Assembly: GCA_013140775.1 (NCBI GenBank)
Contig: JABFSA010000031.1
Span: 1 to 38,210, forward strand
Length of the DNA: 38,210 bases
Reading direction: 5' to 3'
Origin: Acidobacteriota bacterium
GTDB taxonomy: Bacteria; Acidobacteriota; Vicinamibacteria; Vicinamibacterales; UBA2999
Positions 15,878-23,926 of this stretch are shown here, piece by piece (the first letter of the stretch is position 1; the number at the start of each line of letters is the position of its first letter). The notes beneath the pieces were generated by a model that was given only the letters and a program-made list of their open reading frames with translations, was not told the DNA's origin and ran no database searches. Both the position numbers and the translations under genes were made by a program.

Positions 15878-15903
15878 GGCTCTGGGCCTAAGGCCCAAAG
15901 CCT
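15877..15903 (+). terminator. Imperfect hairpin immediately after the TonB receptor gene
   Basis: AGGCT (15877-15881) pairs with AGCCT (15899-15903), and GGGCC (15884-15888) pairs with GGCCC (15892-15896), with two small internal loops and a TAA apical loop. It begins at the last base of the stop codon. No T-tract follows. Confidence 0.4.
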
Positions 15904-15912
15904 GAGTGTTGT

Positions 15913-15947
15913 CGCCGCGTGGGAAACGATAGTGTTCCCACGCGGCG
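15913..15947 (+). terminator. Strong 13-bp hairpin downstream of the TonB receptor gene
   Basis: Arms CGCCGCGTGGGAA (15913-15925) and TTCCCACGCGGCG (15935-15947) are perfectly complementary around a 9-base loop. AAGTTGTTTG follows on the plus strand, a poor but T-containing tail. It is the likely main terminator of the receptor transcript. Confidence 0.6.
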
Positions 15948-15969
15948 AAGTTGTTTGTGGGCTGGCTCT

Positions 15970-16042
15970 AACCGCGAAGGGACGAAGATCCACGAAGTTC
16001 AATTTCTCGTTGATCTTCTTCGTGTTCTTCGTGGTTTCCTGA
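15970..16042. repeat. Imperfect inverted repeat of CGAAG-rich type
   Basis: The left arm reads AACCGCGAAGGGACGAAG (15970-15987). The right arm, read on the other strand, is AACCACGAAGAACACGAAG (ending about 16036). The arms hold copies of (A)CGAAG and can fold into a long imperfect hairpin around CCACGAAGTTCAATTTC. I recall sequences of this kind as dispersed noncoding elements in Planctomycetes and Acidobacteriota genomes. The plus-strand frame through it (15919-16212) looks spurious. Confidence 0.5.
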
Positions 16043-16083
16043 TCGCCTGCCGTCTGCCTGCCTCGCGCCTGCTGACGATACCT

Positions 16084-16851
16084 TCACATTTCGAAGATCA
16101 GGCTGCAGCAGGTCACCGCGCCCTCCGCCTTGTGGAGCTCGTTGACATCGACCAGGCGCAGGCGAAGACCGAGACGCGTCAACTTGTCAGCCGTGCGCGG
16201 GAACGCGGATGAGTAAATCACTCTGTCGCCCACGGGCAGAGCATTGGCGGCATGCGGTTCGCTGTCATCAATGTCCACCAGTGTGAAATCTGCGAACGCA
16301 TCCCCGTCTACCCACTCGCGATTGATGAGAATCGTGTCGGGTGCCACGGCTGTCACAGCCGACTTGAGATGCAGACAGCCCCGCACCAAGACCGTCTGAA
16401 CATCGTAACCAAACGAGCCGAAGATCTTCGACGCCTGGCTGGCGCCAGACCGATTGGTTCGAGCAGACAGGCCAATAAACATCCGTCGGCCGACCACGAG
16501 CACGTCACCGCCGTCGAGTGTCCCGGGACTCCGGATCTCACGAAGGGCGCGACCGTGACGCAGGAGTGCCGCGACAACGCCCGCTGTTTCCACACGGCGG
16601 GTTTCTTCGCCCGGCCGGGTCAGAAGCGCCGCTTCGTCCAGCACGACAGCGATGTCTTCGACGAAGACCGAGTCGGGCATCTCCGGGCTCGAGTCGAGAC
16701 GACGAACGGTGCATCCAGCCTCGACGAGGGCCCATTCGTAGGCATCGTGTTGGGCTCTCGCCCGGAGCAGGTCAATCGGCACGCGCGGCAGGTGGGTTAG
16801 CGCACAGTCGTTGAAGGCTGTGCTGATGTCGCGCGTGATGGCAATCAGCAC
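16084..16851 (-). CDS. Dimethylarginine dimethylaminohydrolase-like (guanidino-modifying) enzyme
   Basis: 255 residues, the usual length for bacterial DDAH. Landmarks are the N-terminal THLPR, the acidic FVEDIAVV (63-70), GTLDGGDVLVVGRRMFIGLSAR split over residues 110-131, the catalytic His in GCLHLKSAV (H161), and the catalytic Cys in EGAVTCCSLIF (C248 or C249). These enzymes hydrolyse N-methylated arginines to citrulline and methylamine; relatives act on other guanidino compounds. The GTG at 16851 is the start, 27 bp after the phoR stop, so it is probably the last gene of the DUF47-pit-phoB-phoR operon. Its presence in a phosphate operon is unexplained. Confidence 0.85.
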   Translation of the reverse strand: MLIAITRDISTAFNDCALTHLPRVPIDLLRARAQHDAYEWALVEAGCTVRRLDSSPEMPDSVFVEDIAVVLDEAALLTRPGEETRRVETAGVVAALLRHGRALREIRSPGTLDGGDVLVVGRRMFIGLSARTNRSGASQASKIFGSFGYDVQTVLVRGCLHLKSAVTAVAPDTILINREWVDGDAFADFTLVDIDDSEPHAANALPVGDRVIYSSAFPRTADKLTRLGLRLRLVDVNELHKAEGAVTCCSLIFEM

Positions 16852-16878
16852 GGCTGGGGCAGATGTGCTGGTGTTCGG

Positions 16879-18639
16879 CTACGCATGAGGTCGATGGGGA
16901 AGTGTGACGGTGAAGCGTGCGCCACCCTGGGCGCGGTTCTCGGCCTTCACGCTGCCACCGTGGAGCTCCACCAGATGCCGGACGATGGCGAGGCCCAGCC
17001 CCGTGCCCCCTGGACGCGCGCGTGCCTGGTCTACGCGATAGAAGCGCTCAAAGACACGAGTGAGATCTGTCGGTGGAATCCCGGTACCCGAATCAGAGAC
17101 CAGGATCTCGGTGCGATCGTCGTAGCGCTCGGCTTCGAGATGAATGGATGTGCCATCCGGGGAGTGAATCACCGCGTTTTCGACCAGGTTGCGCAGGATG
17201 TCGTGCAGTTTGGCCGGGTCGGCCTGAACCAGGCCGGCGGCTGATGCCACGGCAATTGTGACCTGCTGCTTCTTCGTCTCGATGGAAGGCGCCAGGTCGC
17301 TGACAACCGTACGAAAGATGCGATCGACGTCGCAGCTCGCGATCTCGAGCAGCTCCTGATTGGCATCGAGCCGGGCGAGCCGCAGCAGATCCGTGACCAG
17401 ACGTTCCATCCGGCCTGTGTGGCGGGTGATGATTTCCAGAAAATGCCGCGTCTGGTCCTCGTCCTGAGGACCATCAACCAGGGCTTCCACGTAACCACGG
17501 ATGGCCGTCAAGGGTGTGCGCAGCTCATGTGAGACGTTGGCGACGAAGTCGCGGCGAACGCGATCGGCACGTCGCAGATCGGTGATGTCGTGCAGCACCA
17601 GAATGGCCCCGCCGCTCCCGGCGGACGAGACGGGTGCCGCGCGCGCAACGAAGGAGCGCGAGCCATCACGCCCAAGAGGGAGCTCATGTGGATCTGGCCG
17701 CTCACCTCGAAGTGCTCTCGTGAGTTGCGCCGAGATATCGGGATGGCGAATCACCTCGAGGTGCAGCCGCCCCAGAGCCGAGTCGTCAATGCTGAGCATC
17801 TGCGCCGCGGCGCGATTCACCAGCTGCAGTCGGCCCTGCTGGTTGAGGACCAGCACGCCTTCGACCATGCCGGAGAGGATGGCTTCCATCTGCGCCCGGT
17901 CCCGCGCAAGTTCCTCGGCACGTCGCGCGAGTCCCTGGCTGGAGGCGTCGAGTACACGTGCGACATCCCCGAGTTCGTCGCTGCCGTAGTCGCGGATCAC
18001 GTGACGTGTATCTCCGGCATCGTACCGCCGCGCGACGGACGCGATCGCCTGCACCCGACGGCTGAGAAGGATCGACGACAGCCACGCGAGCGCGATTGCG
18101 ACAGGCGCCGCCAGCGCGAAGGCCAGGAGCGCGCCCGCGCCGATACGCGCCACCTGCCCCGCGACGGTTGTGAGGGGGAGAGCGACTCTTACGTAAGCGA
18201 TCTCGGAGTGCGCCGCCCGCACGGCGGTATACAGCATGTCCGCCCGAATGGTGAGGCTGTACCGTTCGACCACGCCGACCTGGCCCTCCCGTGCAAGCCG
18301 TACCTCGGGGCGATCGAGATGGTTGTCCAATGCGGCGAGCTCAGGGCCATCGACGCTCGAGTCGCCAACGACGCGGCCGTCGGCCGCGACGAGTGTGACC
18401 CGGCCATCGATCGTGCTCGCAAGCCGGTCGGCCTCATCGTCAATGCCGGGGCCGGTGATGGACGAGTTGCGGGAGAGAAGCTCTGCGATGAGAAGCGCCT
18501 GATCGCGAAGCCGGCTTTCGATGAACGCGCGCTCTTCACTGCGTAGCTGCCAGGCGATGAGACCTGTCGCCAGCAGCAGCGCCGTCGCTGACACACCCAG
18601 CGAGGCCCAGAACACCTTGGTGCGAAAACGCAGGCTCAC
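16879..18639 (-). CDS. phoR: PhoR-type sensor histidine kinase
   Basis: 586 residues. TM1 spans about 8-31, a periplasmic sensor region about 32-165, TM2 about 167-192, HAMP about 193-245, PAS about 250-350, HisKA with H371 in [20 protein letters not shown], then HATPase with N box ([12 protein letters not shown]), SDSGTGIP and [19 protein letters not shown]. The domain order is that of PhoR kinases with a large periplasmic loop. Its GTG start overlaps the phoB stop (GTGA), so translation is coupled. Phosphate sensing in model systems needs PhoU and the Pst complex; here the neighbours are a PhoU-like DUF47 protein and Pit instead. Confidence 0.9.
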   Translation of the reverse strand: MSLRFRTKVFWASLGVSATALLLATGLIAWQLRSEERAFIESRLRDQALLIAELLSRNSSITGPGIDDEADRLASTIDGRVTLVAADGRVVGDSSVDGPELAALDNHLDRPEVRLAREGQVGVVERYSLTIRADMLYTAVRAAHSEIAYVRVALPLTTVAGQVARIGAGALLAFALAAPVAIALAWLSSILLSRRVQAIASVARRYDAGDTRHVIRDYGSDELGDVARVLDASSQGLARRAEELARDRAQMEAILSGMVEGVLVLNQQGRLQLVNRAAAQMLSIDDSALGRLHLEVIRHPDISAQLTRALRGERPDPHELPLGRDGSRSFVARAAPVSSAGSGGAILVLHDITDLRRADRVRRDFVANVSHELRTPLTAIRGYVEALVDGPQDEDQTRHFLEIITRHTGRMERLVTDLLRLARLDANQELLEIASCDVDRIFRTVVSDLAPSIETKKQQVTIAVASAAGLVQADPAKLHDILRNLVENAVIHSPDGTSIHLEAERYDDRTEILVSDSGTGIPPTDLTRVFERFYRVDQARARPGGTGLGLAIVRHLVELHGGSVKAENRAQGGARFTVTLPHRPHA

Positions 18640-19322
18640 GGCAAATCGTCGTCAACGAGCTTGTAGCCGAACTGCTTCACCGTGGCGAGGGCCTCGACGA
18701 GCACCGGCAGCTTTTCCCTGAGTCGCCGGATATGGACATCCACGGTCCGCGTCCCACCGGTGTAGCGGTAACCCCACACATCTTCAAGAAGACGATCGCG
18801 GGACAACACCCTGCCTCGGTGCTCGAGAAAGAACTGAAGCAGCAGAAACTCCTTTGCCGTCAGTTTCACCTCGGAGCCGTCGTTCGACACGGTGTGCTTC
18901 GAAAGGTCCATTTCGATCGGGCCCAGCGTCAACACCTGTTCGGTCGGATCGGCACGCCGCGTTCGACGGACGACGGCGCGTACTCGCGCAACGAGCTCGT
19001 TGGGGCTGAACGGCTTCGAAATGTAGTCGTCTGCTCCGAGTTCGAGGCCTTTGACCCGGTCGTGTTCTTCCGTGCGCGCCGTCACCATCAGCACAGGCAG
19101 ATTCGCGGTCGCGCGCTCCGATCGCAGCGCCTGACACACATCGAAGCCGCTCATTCCCGGCAACATCAGATCGAGAATGACGACGTCAACCTCATGGTTG
19201 CGAACGTAGGCGAGCGCCTTGTCGCCGGTCGGAGCGACATGCACCGACCAGCCGGCCTTCGTCAGATAGTGGGAGATGAGTTCCGCGATGTCGTGATCGT
19301 CTTCAGCGATGAGGATGTGCAT
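18636..19322 (-). CDS. phoB: PhoB-type response regulator
   Basis: 228 residues. The receiver has AEDDHD (6-11), phosphoacceptor D51 in [21 protein letters not shown] and [20 protein letters not shown]. The winged-helix domain has [32 protein letters not shown] and ends with the wing [16 protein letters not shown]. This is the standard OmpR/PhoB subclass with E and R contacts for 11-bp repeats. The ATG at 19322 begins MHILIAEDD. It lies 46 bp behind pit and overlaps phoR. The AT-rich GGAATAATAC in the pit-phoB gap could give an extra promoter for phoBR, but no -35 is evident. Confidence 0.92.
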   Translation of the reverse strand: MHILIAEDDHDIAELISHYLTKAGWSVHVAPTGDKALAYVRNHEVDVVILDLMLPGMSGFDVCQALRSERATANLPVLMVTARTEEHDRVKGLELGADDYISKPFSPNELVARVRAVVRRTRRADPTEQVLTLGPIEMDLSKHTVSNDGSEVKLTAKEFLLLQFFLEHRGRVLSRDRLLEDVWGYRYTGGTRTVDVHIRRLREKLPVLVEALATVKQFGYKLVDDDLP

Positions 19323-19368
19323 CAGGTTCGATCGTCGAAGCGGACGACGTGTATTATTCCACGCCCAA

Positions 19369-20373
19369 TCAGGCGACCCCGAACACCAGCACGAGGGTTT
19401 CGTAGACGATTGCCCCGATCAACGCGGACGCTGGAATCGTGAGTACCCATGCCCACAGAATCCGTCCGGCGATTCCCCAGCGCACAGCGGACATCCGCTT
19501 GATGGCGCCCACGCCGACGATGGCTCCTGTGATCGTGTGCGTCGTGCTGACGGGAACGCCGAGCGAGCTGGCGAGGAAGAGCGTGATGGCGCCGGACGTC
19601 TCTGCGGCGAATCCGCCAAAGGGCTGCAGCTTCGTGATTTTGGACCCCATCGTGTGAACGATGCGCCAGCCACCCGAGAGGGTTCCGAGTGCAATGGCCG
19701 CGTGCGCGGAGATGATGACCCAGAAGGGAATCGTGAATTCGGGAAGGTACCCGGCGGTGAACAGCACACCTGCAATGATTCCCATGGTCTTCTGGGCGTC
19801 GTTCGTGCCGTGACCAAGGCTGTACAACGCGGCCGAGAGAAGCTGCAGGCGCCGAAACCAGGCGTCTATGCGCCGCGGCAGGAAATCTCGAAACAGCCAG
19901 ATCGTGAGGACCGAGATCAGCATGGCCAGCACCATTCCCATCAACGGCGCGAGCACGATGAAGATGAGCGTCTTTGTCCAGCCGGAGGCAATGAGTGAGC
20001 TCCAGCCGGCTTTGGCCAGCGCGGCCCCGGCATAACCGCCGACCAGGGCGTGAGACGAACTGGTCGGCAAACCGAGCCACCACGTAATGAGGTCCCAGAC
20101 AATGGCCCCCATGAGTCCGCCAAAAATTACGGCCGAGGTGACGATTGAGAGATCGATCATGCCTCCGCCGATGGTCCTGGCCACCGCCGTACCAAACCCG
20201 AAGGCCGCGAGAAAGTTGAAGACCGCGGCCCAGACGACGGCCTGGCCGGGCGTGAGGACGCGCGTCGAGACGATCGTTGCGATCGAATTCGCGGCGTCGT
20301 GGAAGCCGTTGATGAAATCGAAAATCAGCGCGACGGCAATCAGCGCCAGGACTGCCAGCAGCGTGGTGTCCAT
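19369..20373 (-). CDS. pit: Low-affinity inorganic phosphate transporter, PiT family
   Basis: 334 residues, ten or so membrane segments. Both PiT signature halves are present: FDFINGFHDAANSIATIVSTRVL (split around residues 18-40), with GLPTSSSHALVGG near 103, in the first half, and SLGHGTNDAQKTMGII plus GVPVSTTHTITGAIVG in the second. PiT proteins carry metal-phosphate complexes into the cytoplasm by proton or sodium symport. It follows the DUF47 gene by 6 bp, the usual pairing in bacteria, and precedes phoB. No Pst genes are in the window, so this may be the main phosphate importer sensed by PhoBR here. Confidence 0.95.
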   Translation of the reverse strand: MDTTLLAVLALIAVALIFDFINGFHDAANSIATIVSTRVLTPGQAVVWAAVFNFLAAFGFGTAVARTIGGGMIDLSIVTSAVIFGGLMGAIVWDLITWWLGLPTSSSHALVGGYAGAALAKAGWSSLIASGWTKTLIFIVLAPLMGMVLAMLISVLTIWLFRDFLPRRIDAWFRRLQLLSAALYSLGHGTNDAQKTMGIIAGVLFTAGYLPEFTIPFWVIISAHAAIALGTLSGGWRIVHTMGSKITKLQPFGGFAAETSGAITLFLASSLGVPVSTTHTITGAIVGVGAIKRMSAVRWGIAGRILWAWVLTIPASALIGAIVYETLVLVFGVA

Positions 20374-20379
20374 GCGCGC

Positions 20380-20997
20380 TTATCCGTTCTTGACGATCAC
20401 GCCTTCGACCAGATTGCCGACGTCCTCGCAGCGATCGGTCGCGGCTTCGAGGAAGTCGAAGATCTCCTTCCACTTGATGACGGCGATGGGGTCGTGTTCC
20501 TGGTCGAAGAGCTCGACAATGGCGTCCTGGTGCACACGGTCTGCTTCGTGCTCGAGCTGGCTGATACGCGCAGCCAGTTCGAGCACGCCATCGCGCTTTT
20601 CGAGCGCCGCAATCGCTTCGGTCATGCGGTCCACCGCATCGCAGATGACGTTGGCCAGGCGGCGGGCGCCTGGGCGGACCTCGGTGATTCGGTAGAGCCT
20701 GATGACGGCGGCCACAGCGTCAATGGCATCCATGACGTCGTCGAGCCCGCCGGCGAGGGCGTGAATGTCCTCGCGGTCGAGGGGGGTCACAAACGAACGG
20801 TTGAGCTGGTCGATGATCCCGCGTGTGCAGCGGTCGCAGGCGTGTTCGGTTTCCTTGATGGAATCCACCAGGCTCATGTCGGGCGGATTCGTGGACAGCA
20901 TCTGTTTCAGGAGGCGAGAGCCCTTGCGGATCTCACTGGACAGCGTGATGAAGTCCCCGAAGAATCGGCCTTGATGTGGGAGAAGGAATCCGAACAT
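20380..20997 (-). CDS. DUF47 / PhoU-like phosphate transport regulator (TIGR00153 family)
   Basis: 205 residues, all helical, with the family start MFGFLLPHQGRFFGDF, ETEHACDRCTRGI around residue 67 (the PhoU-like metal-binding E-x-x-x-D pattern), and a second copy of the pattern in QLEHEADRVHQDAI. DUF47 proteins are paired with Pit transporters and are thought to control phosphate uptake in the manner of PhoU. The ATG at 20997 follows GAGGTGAC. It is the first gene of the five-gene minus-strand operon. A TAGAAT sequence about 40 bp upstream could be its -10. I see no Pho-box-like array in the 190 bp upstream. Confidence 0.9.
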   Translation of the reverse strand: MFGFLLPHQGRFFGDFITLSSEIRKGSRLLKQMLSTNPPDMSLVDSIKETEHACDRCTRGIIDQLNRSFVTPLDREDIHALAGGLDDVMDAIDAVAAVIRLYRITEVRPGARRLANVICDAVDRMTEAIAALEKRDGVLELAARISQLEHEADRVHQDAIVELFDQEHDPIAVIKWKEIFDFLEAATDRCEDVGNLVEGVIVKNG

Positions 20998-21127
20998 GTC
21001 ACCTCTTCAGCGTTGGCAATTGCACCAGCGACATTCTATGCCGAGACGTGGAGCGGACCGCCGCGGTGGGTTCAGTGTGGGCGTGGTGCGAATTGCGAGC
21101 TGCGAGCCGGGCGGGTACGCGGACGGG

Positions 21128-21158
21128 AGCCAGAAAGGCCCTGAGAGCCTTTCTGGCT
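21128..21158 (-). terminator. Perfect 12-bp hairpin after the 21190-22689 gene
   Basis: Arms AGCCAGAAAGGC (21128-21139) and GCCTTTCTGGCT (21147-21158) enclose a 7-base loop. The hairpin lies 32 bp past the stop of the minus-strand gene and upstream of the DUF47 operon, so it probably ends that transcript. No clear T-run follows. The remaining 21000-21127 holds only the presumed DUF47 promoter. Confidence 0.55.
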
Positions 21159-21189
21159 GGCGATCAAGAGAGCGGGTCGATCGATCTGT

Positions 21190-22689
21190 CTACTCTTGAG
21201 GCGGCAGCAGGCGATCGATGCGGTACAGCGTCGTGTTGCTGAAGCCGCCGGTGGGTGGCGGGACTTCGTTCGCGATGGCGATGTAATTCTGACCGCGATA
21301 CTTGTACGCAGCGACGCCTTCGGGGGCGACGTCGCCGGGCGTCACAATGATGTCCACAAAGCTCACGTCGTTCGGGTTGGTCACATCGAAGACGGCGACC
21401 GCGGCCGATAATGTCCGCTCCAGCGTGATGAACGCGTAAGTGCGGCCACCGATGTCCAGGAGCGCCACGCCTTCGGGCTCCACACCCTTGTCCCGGCTCC
21501 GTCCGTCGTCGTAGATGCCGAGTTCATCGGCCTTTCTGTCGAGGAAGCTGCCGCTGTCATAGACGACGGCGTCGGTCGTATCCCGGATCGAGAACGACCG
21601 CGCGCCCGCCGCGTAGAGGTTGGTCGCGGTCGAGTCCGTGTTGGCGATGCGCAGATTGCTCAGTGTGAGGCCAGCGCCGATCAGACCACTGGCTGGGGAC
21701 CGGTCTCCATCGTCTTCCCGGAAGTCACCTTCGTTGGCCATCACGAGGTAGGTCTCGCCGAGCCACTGATACGCGGCGATGCTGTCGGGCATATAGAGGC
21801 CCTTGGCCGCGTGCGTACCGAAGACCGCCGGTACGGAACCGTCGTTGAGCGGGTCGATCTCGCTTCCCTCGAGGCTGAAATTCTTTGCGCCAAGGCCGAT
21901 CACCTGCGTGACGGTGTTGGTCGTGAGATCGATCACCCCGATGGCGTTGCCCTCCTGCAGTGTGACGTATGCCTTGGTGCCATCCTGCGTGACGGCGATG
22001 TACTCAGGCTCGAAGTCCATGCCGGTGTTCGCCCGGATGTTGCTGCGGGACCTTGGCGCTGTGGCGAATCCGACCGTCGCGACAACCGTTCGGGTCTCCA
22101 TGTCAATGATCGACACAGTTCCGGGCGGGTCATTCGGTGCCGGACCATAGTTGCGCGGTGTCGTCGTGCCGATCCGTGACCCGTAGACGTTGGGGGTCGC
22201 CTCGTTGGCAACCAAGAGTCTCGAGCCGTCGTGGGTGAAGGTGAGCATGTCCGGCAGAGCACCCACCTGTATGTTGTTGACGCCCTTGGCCAGCTCGCGA
22301 GTCTTCGTGTCGTACAGGAGCACGCGACCGGGGCGCGCGCGACCTGTTGTGTTTGAAAGGGGAGACTGGGCAGCGGCCTCGACAGCCAAAGCCGCCAGCC
22401 CGTTATGGATGGAGACGCTGTTCACGGAGCCGCAGCTGGTGACGTCGATGTGGCCGACGCGTTCACCGGTCGCTGCGTCGAGAACATCGACACCGACGAT
22501 GCCCACCACCCAGATCGTGTTCGTTCGCTGATCGAACGCTGGTACTTCCGAGAGTTGTCCTGGTGTTTCGGCAGCGGTGCCGTGGTTGTGTGTCCACACC
22601 TTCGTGAACGTGAGCGCTGGTTCGGCGGCGAAGCCGTCCATGGTCAGCATGGCGGCCAGCACCGCGGTGGTCAGTAGCAGTCTCTTCAT
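21190..22689 (-). CDS. Secreted beta-propeller-like protein, choice-of-anchor I type
   Basis: 499 residues. The signal peptide is MKRLLLTTAVLAAMLTMDGFAAEP. The mature part is built of repeated beta-propeller blades (GVDVLDAATGERVGHIDV, GVIDLTTNTVTQVIGLG, AVFDVTNPNDVSFVDI) with FEPEYIAVTQDGTKAYVTLQEGNAI and VEPEGVALLDIGGRTYAF. These match the choice-of-anchor I / esterase-like phytase-like secreted proteins. The PEY and EGV acid-rich loops are seen in relatives near calcium sites. Its substrate is unknown; a phosphatase or phytase-like activity would fit the surroundings but is not shown. The ATG at 22689 has a GGAGAGAT ribosome site; the longer frame to 22830 has no signal-like sequence. It is monocistronic with a strong hairpin behind. 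Confidence 0.8.
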   Translation of the reverse strand: MKRLLLTTAVLAAMLTMDGFAAEPALTFTKVWTHNHGTAAETPGQLSEVPAFDQRTNTIWVVGIVGVDVLDAATGERVGHIDVTSCGSVNSVSIHNGLAALAVEAAAQSPLSNTTGRARPGRVLLYDTKTRELAKGVNNIQVGALPDMLTFTHDGSRLLVANEATPNVYGSRIGTTTPRNYGPAPNDPPGTVSIIDMETRTVVATVGFATAPRSRSNIRANTGMDFEPEYIAVTQDGTKAYVTLQEGNAIGVIDLTTNTVTQVIGLGAKNFSLEGSEIDPLNDGSVPAVFGTHAAKGLYMPDSIAAYQWLGETYLVMANEGDFREDDGDRSPASGLIGAGLTLSNLRIANTDSTATNLYAAGARSFSIRDTTDAVVYDSGSFLDRKADELGIYDDGRSRDKGVEPEGVALLDIGGRTYAFITLERTLSAAVAVFDVTNPNDVSFVDIIVTPGDVAPEGVAAYKYRGQNYIAIANEVPPPTGGFSNTTLYRIDRLLPPQE

Positions 22690-22886
22690 CTGTGATCTCT
22701 CCGAATCAGTCGCCAGGCTCGGACGGAGGCGTCCGCCCAAAAAACGAACAGATAAGGCTGGAACCACGATGTAACAGCCTTGCGACGTCTCCCCGGTTCC
22801 TGAAGGCGTCGCCTGCAGCTTCGCCGGCACCTGTTCGCCCGTGGGCCGCTCAATCGCAAGCCGCTGATTGCCAGCCGGATCGTGCT

Positions 22887-22942
22887 TTTACGAACTCTTT
22901 ACGGCTTTTTGCCGCTCTCTTTAGACGGAGCCGCCGTACGGT
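22887..22942 (+). promoter_or_regulatory. KdpE-like box array with putative -10 (remnant kdp promoter)
   Basis: Units begin with TTTAC (22887), TTTAC (22898), a degenerate TTGCC (22909) and TTTAG (22920), all in 11-bp phase. TACGGT (22937) lies 17 bp after the last unit. The E. coli KdpE site also has TTTAT and TTTAC cores 11 bp apart. The same arrangement with the same 17-bp offset is seen at 25473. The rest of the 274-bp gap (22690-22886) shows only a small CGGACG/CGTCCG hairpin at about 22724-22739 and no gene. Confidence 0.5.
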
Positions 22943-22963
22943 TGAGATGTTGGAGGGCGCGAG

Positions 22964-23122
22964 ATGACTCCCGTAATTGCTGGTGAATCGGTTCCGGGCG
23001 CACCAGCCCACGAGGTGTACGGACGCTACGTGAACGCGCCTGTCTGGCCGTGGGTGGCGGCCGGCTGGGCGATGAGTGCCATGTTCGCGTTGTTCTTCAT
23101 CATGGCGTGGAGCTTGTCGTGA
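22964..23122 (+). CDS. 52-residue single-pass membrane peptide behind the KdpE-like array
   Basis: The frame runs from ATG 22964 to TGA 23122 and has a strong GGAGGG ribosome site at 22952-22957. The N-terminal half is soluble (TPVIAGESVPGAPAHEVYGR). The C-terminal half is one membrane helix starting WPWVAAGWAMSAMFAL and ending MAWSLS. It occupies the place where kdpF, another tiny membrane peptide, normally stands in a kdp operon, but its sequence does not resemble KdpF as I know it. It may be a surviving small subunit, a new peptide, or a chance frame. Promoter, ribosome site and membrane helix together argue that it is expressed. Confidence 0.55.
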   Translation: MTPVIAGESVPGAPAHEVYGRYVNAPVWPWVAAGWAMSAMFALFFIMAWSLS

Positions 23123-23144
23123 GCATCCGATCTGCCGGCAATGC

Positions 23145-23213
23145 ACGGTGATCCTGCCGTTCATCGGCATCAAGGCGATCGACGTCGTGATCGTCGTCCT
23201 CGGCTTGGCGTAG
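23145..23213 (+). pseudogene. kdpB: Relic of the KdpB C-terminus
   Basis: In the frame ending at TAG 23211-23213 the translation is T-V-I-LPFIGIKAIDVVIVVLGLA. KdpB, the ATPase subunit of the high-affinity potassium pump, ends with a nearly identical PFIGIK-x-ID-x-x-x-x-x-x-GL sequence in most bacteria, for example E. coli. Upstream the similarity stops within a few codons, there is no start codon or ribosome site, and no other part of kdpA, kdpB or kdpC is in the window. The fragment lies directly beside a KdpE-type regulator gene. It is best read as the scar of a deletion that removed the kdp structural genes. Confidence 0.65.
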
Positions 23214-23228
23214 GGACCGAAGGGTTTC

Positions 23229-23912
23229 CTACAGATCCGCGAACCGGTAGCCGACCCACGGCTCGGTCAGGATGTACTTCGGTGACGCCGGATTCGGCTC
23301 GATCTTCTTGCGGAGCGATGCAATCAGCACGCGGAGGTGTTCGGGCTGATCGGCAGCGTGCGGACCCCAGATCGCCTTGAGGATGGCCCGGTGTGTCAGC
23401 ACCCGTCCCGCCGCCTGCGCAAGATAGGTCAGCAGTTCGAACTCCTTCGGCGTGAGCCGTACCTCTTCGCCGTCGCGCAGCACGCGGAAGCGTGCGCGGT
23501 CGATGATCAGATCTCCACGGACGATGGGCTCGTTGACTGGTGTGGGTCCGTCGGTACGACGCAGTGCTGCCCGGATTCGCGCGAGCAGTTCCTCGGCACC
23601 AAATGGCTTGGTGACGTAGTCGTCAGCTCCAGCATCCAGCGCACGCACCTTGTCGCCTTCGGCGCCGCGGGCTGAGAGCACCAGGATGGGAACACTGGAC
23701 GATTGACGGATTGAGAAGCAGACCTCGACGCCGTCCAGGTCCGGAAGGCCGAGATCGAGCACGATGAGGTCTGGCTTGTCGCGCTCGTGAGATTCGAGCG
23801 CGGCCCGGCCGGTCATGGCCTTCAGCACCTCGTACCCCTTTGAACGCAGCAGCGGGGCGATCGTCCCGATGATATTCGGCTCGTCGTCAACGATCAGGAT
23901 GCGCGCGGCCAT
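23229..23912 (-). CDS. kdpE: KdpE-type response regulator
   Basis: 227 residues. The receiver has IVDDEP (7-12), D53 in IVLDLGLPDLDG, LSARGAEGDKV and VTKPFGAEELLARIRAALRR. The winged-helix domain has the KdpE-specific tail: EHLRVLIASLRKKIEP, then PKYILTEPWVGYRF. In model bacteria KdpE activates kdpFABC under potassium limitation. Here no pump genes remain nearby, and its possible targets are the TTTAC arrays at 22887, 25473 and 25840. It follows the kinase gene with a 14-bp gap, so the two form an operon. Confidence 0.9.
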   Translation of the reverse strand: MAARILIVDDEPNIIGTIAPLLRSKGYEVLKAMTGRAALESHERDKPDLIVLDLGLPDLDGVEVCFSIRQSSSVPILVLSARGAEGDKVRALDAGADDYVTKPFGAEELLARIRAALRRTDGPTPVNEPIVRGDLIIDRARFRVLRDGEEVRLTPKEFELLTYLAQAAGRVLTHRAILKAIWGPHAADQPEHLRVLIASLRKKIEPNPASPKYILTEPWVGYRFADL

Positions 23913-23926
23913 ATGCAGGGAGTCTT

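Noticed and set aside
15919..16212. 97-aa frame after the TonB receptor
   Set aside because: It runs through a strong hairpin and a CGAAG inverted repeat and then into the end of the DDAH gene. The peptide is a repeat translation with no domain.
19323..19368. Separate phoBR promoter in the pit-phoB gap
   Set aside because: TAATAC could be a -10 but no -35 or Pho-like repeat is present, and the 46-bp gap fits an operon.
22724..22739. CGGACG/CGTCCG hairpin followed by an A-run as a terminator
   Set aside because: On the plus strand an A-run follows, not a T-run, and on the minus strand the T-run precedes the stem. It lies in the 5' leader of the propeller gene and has no gene to terminate.
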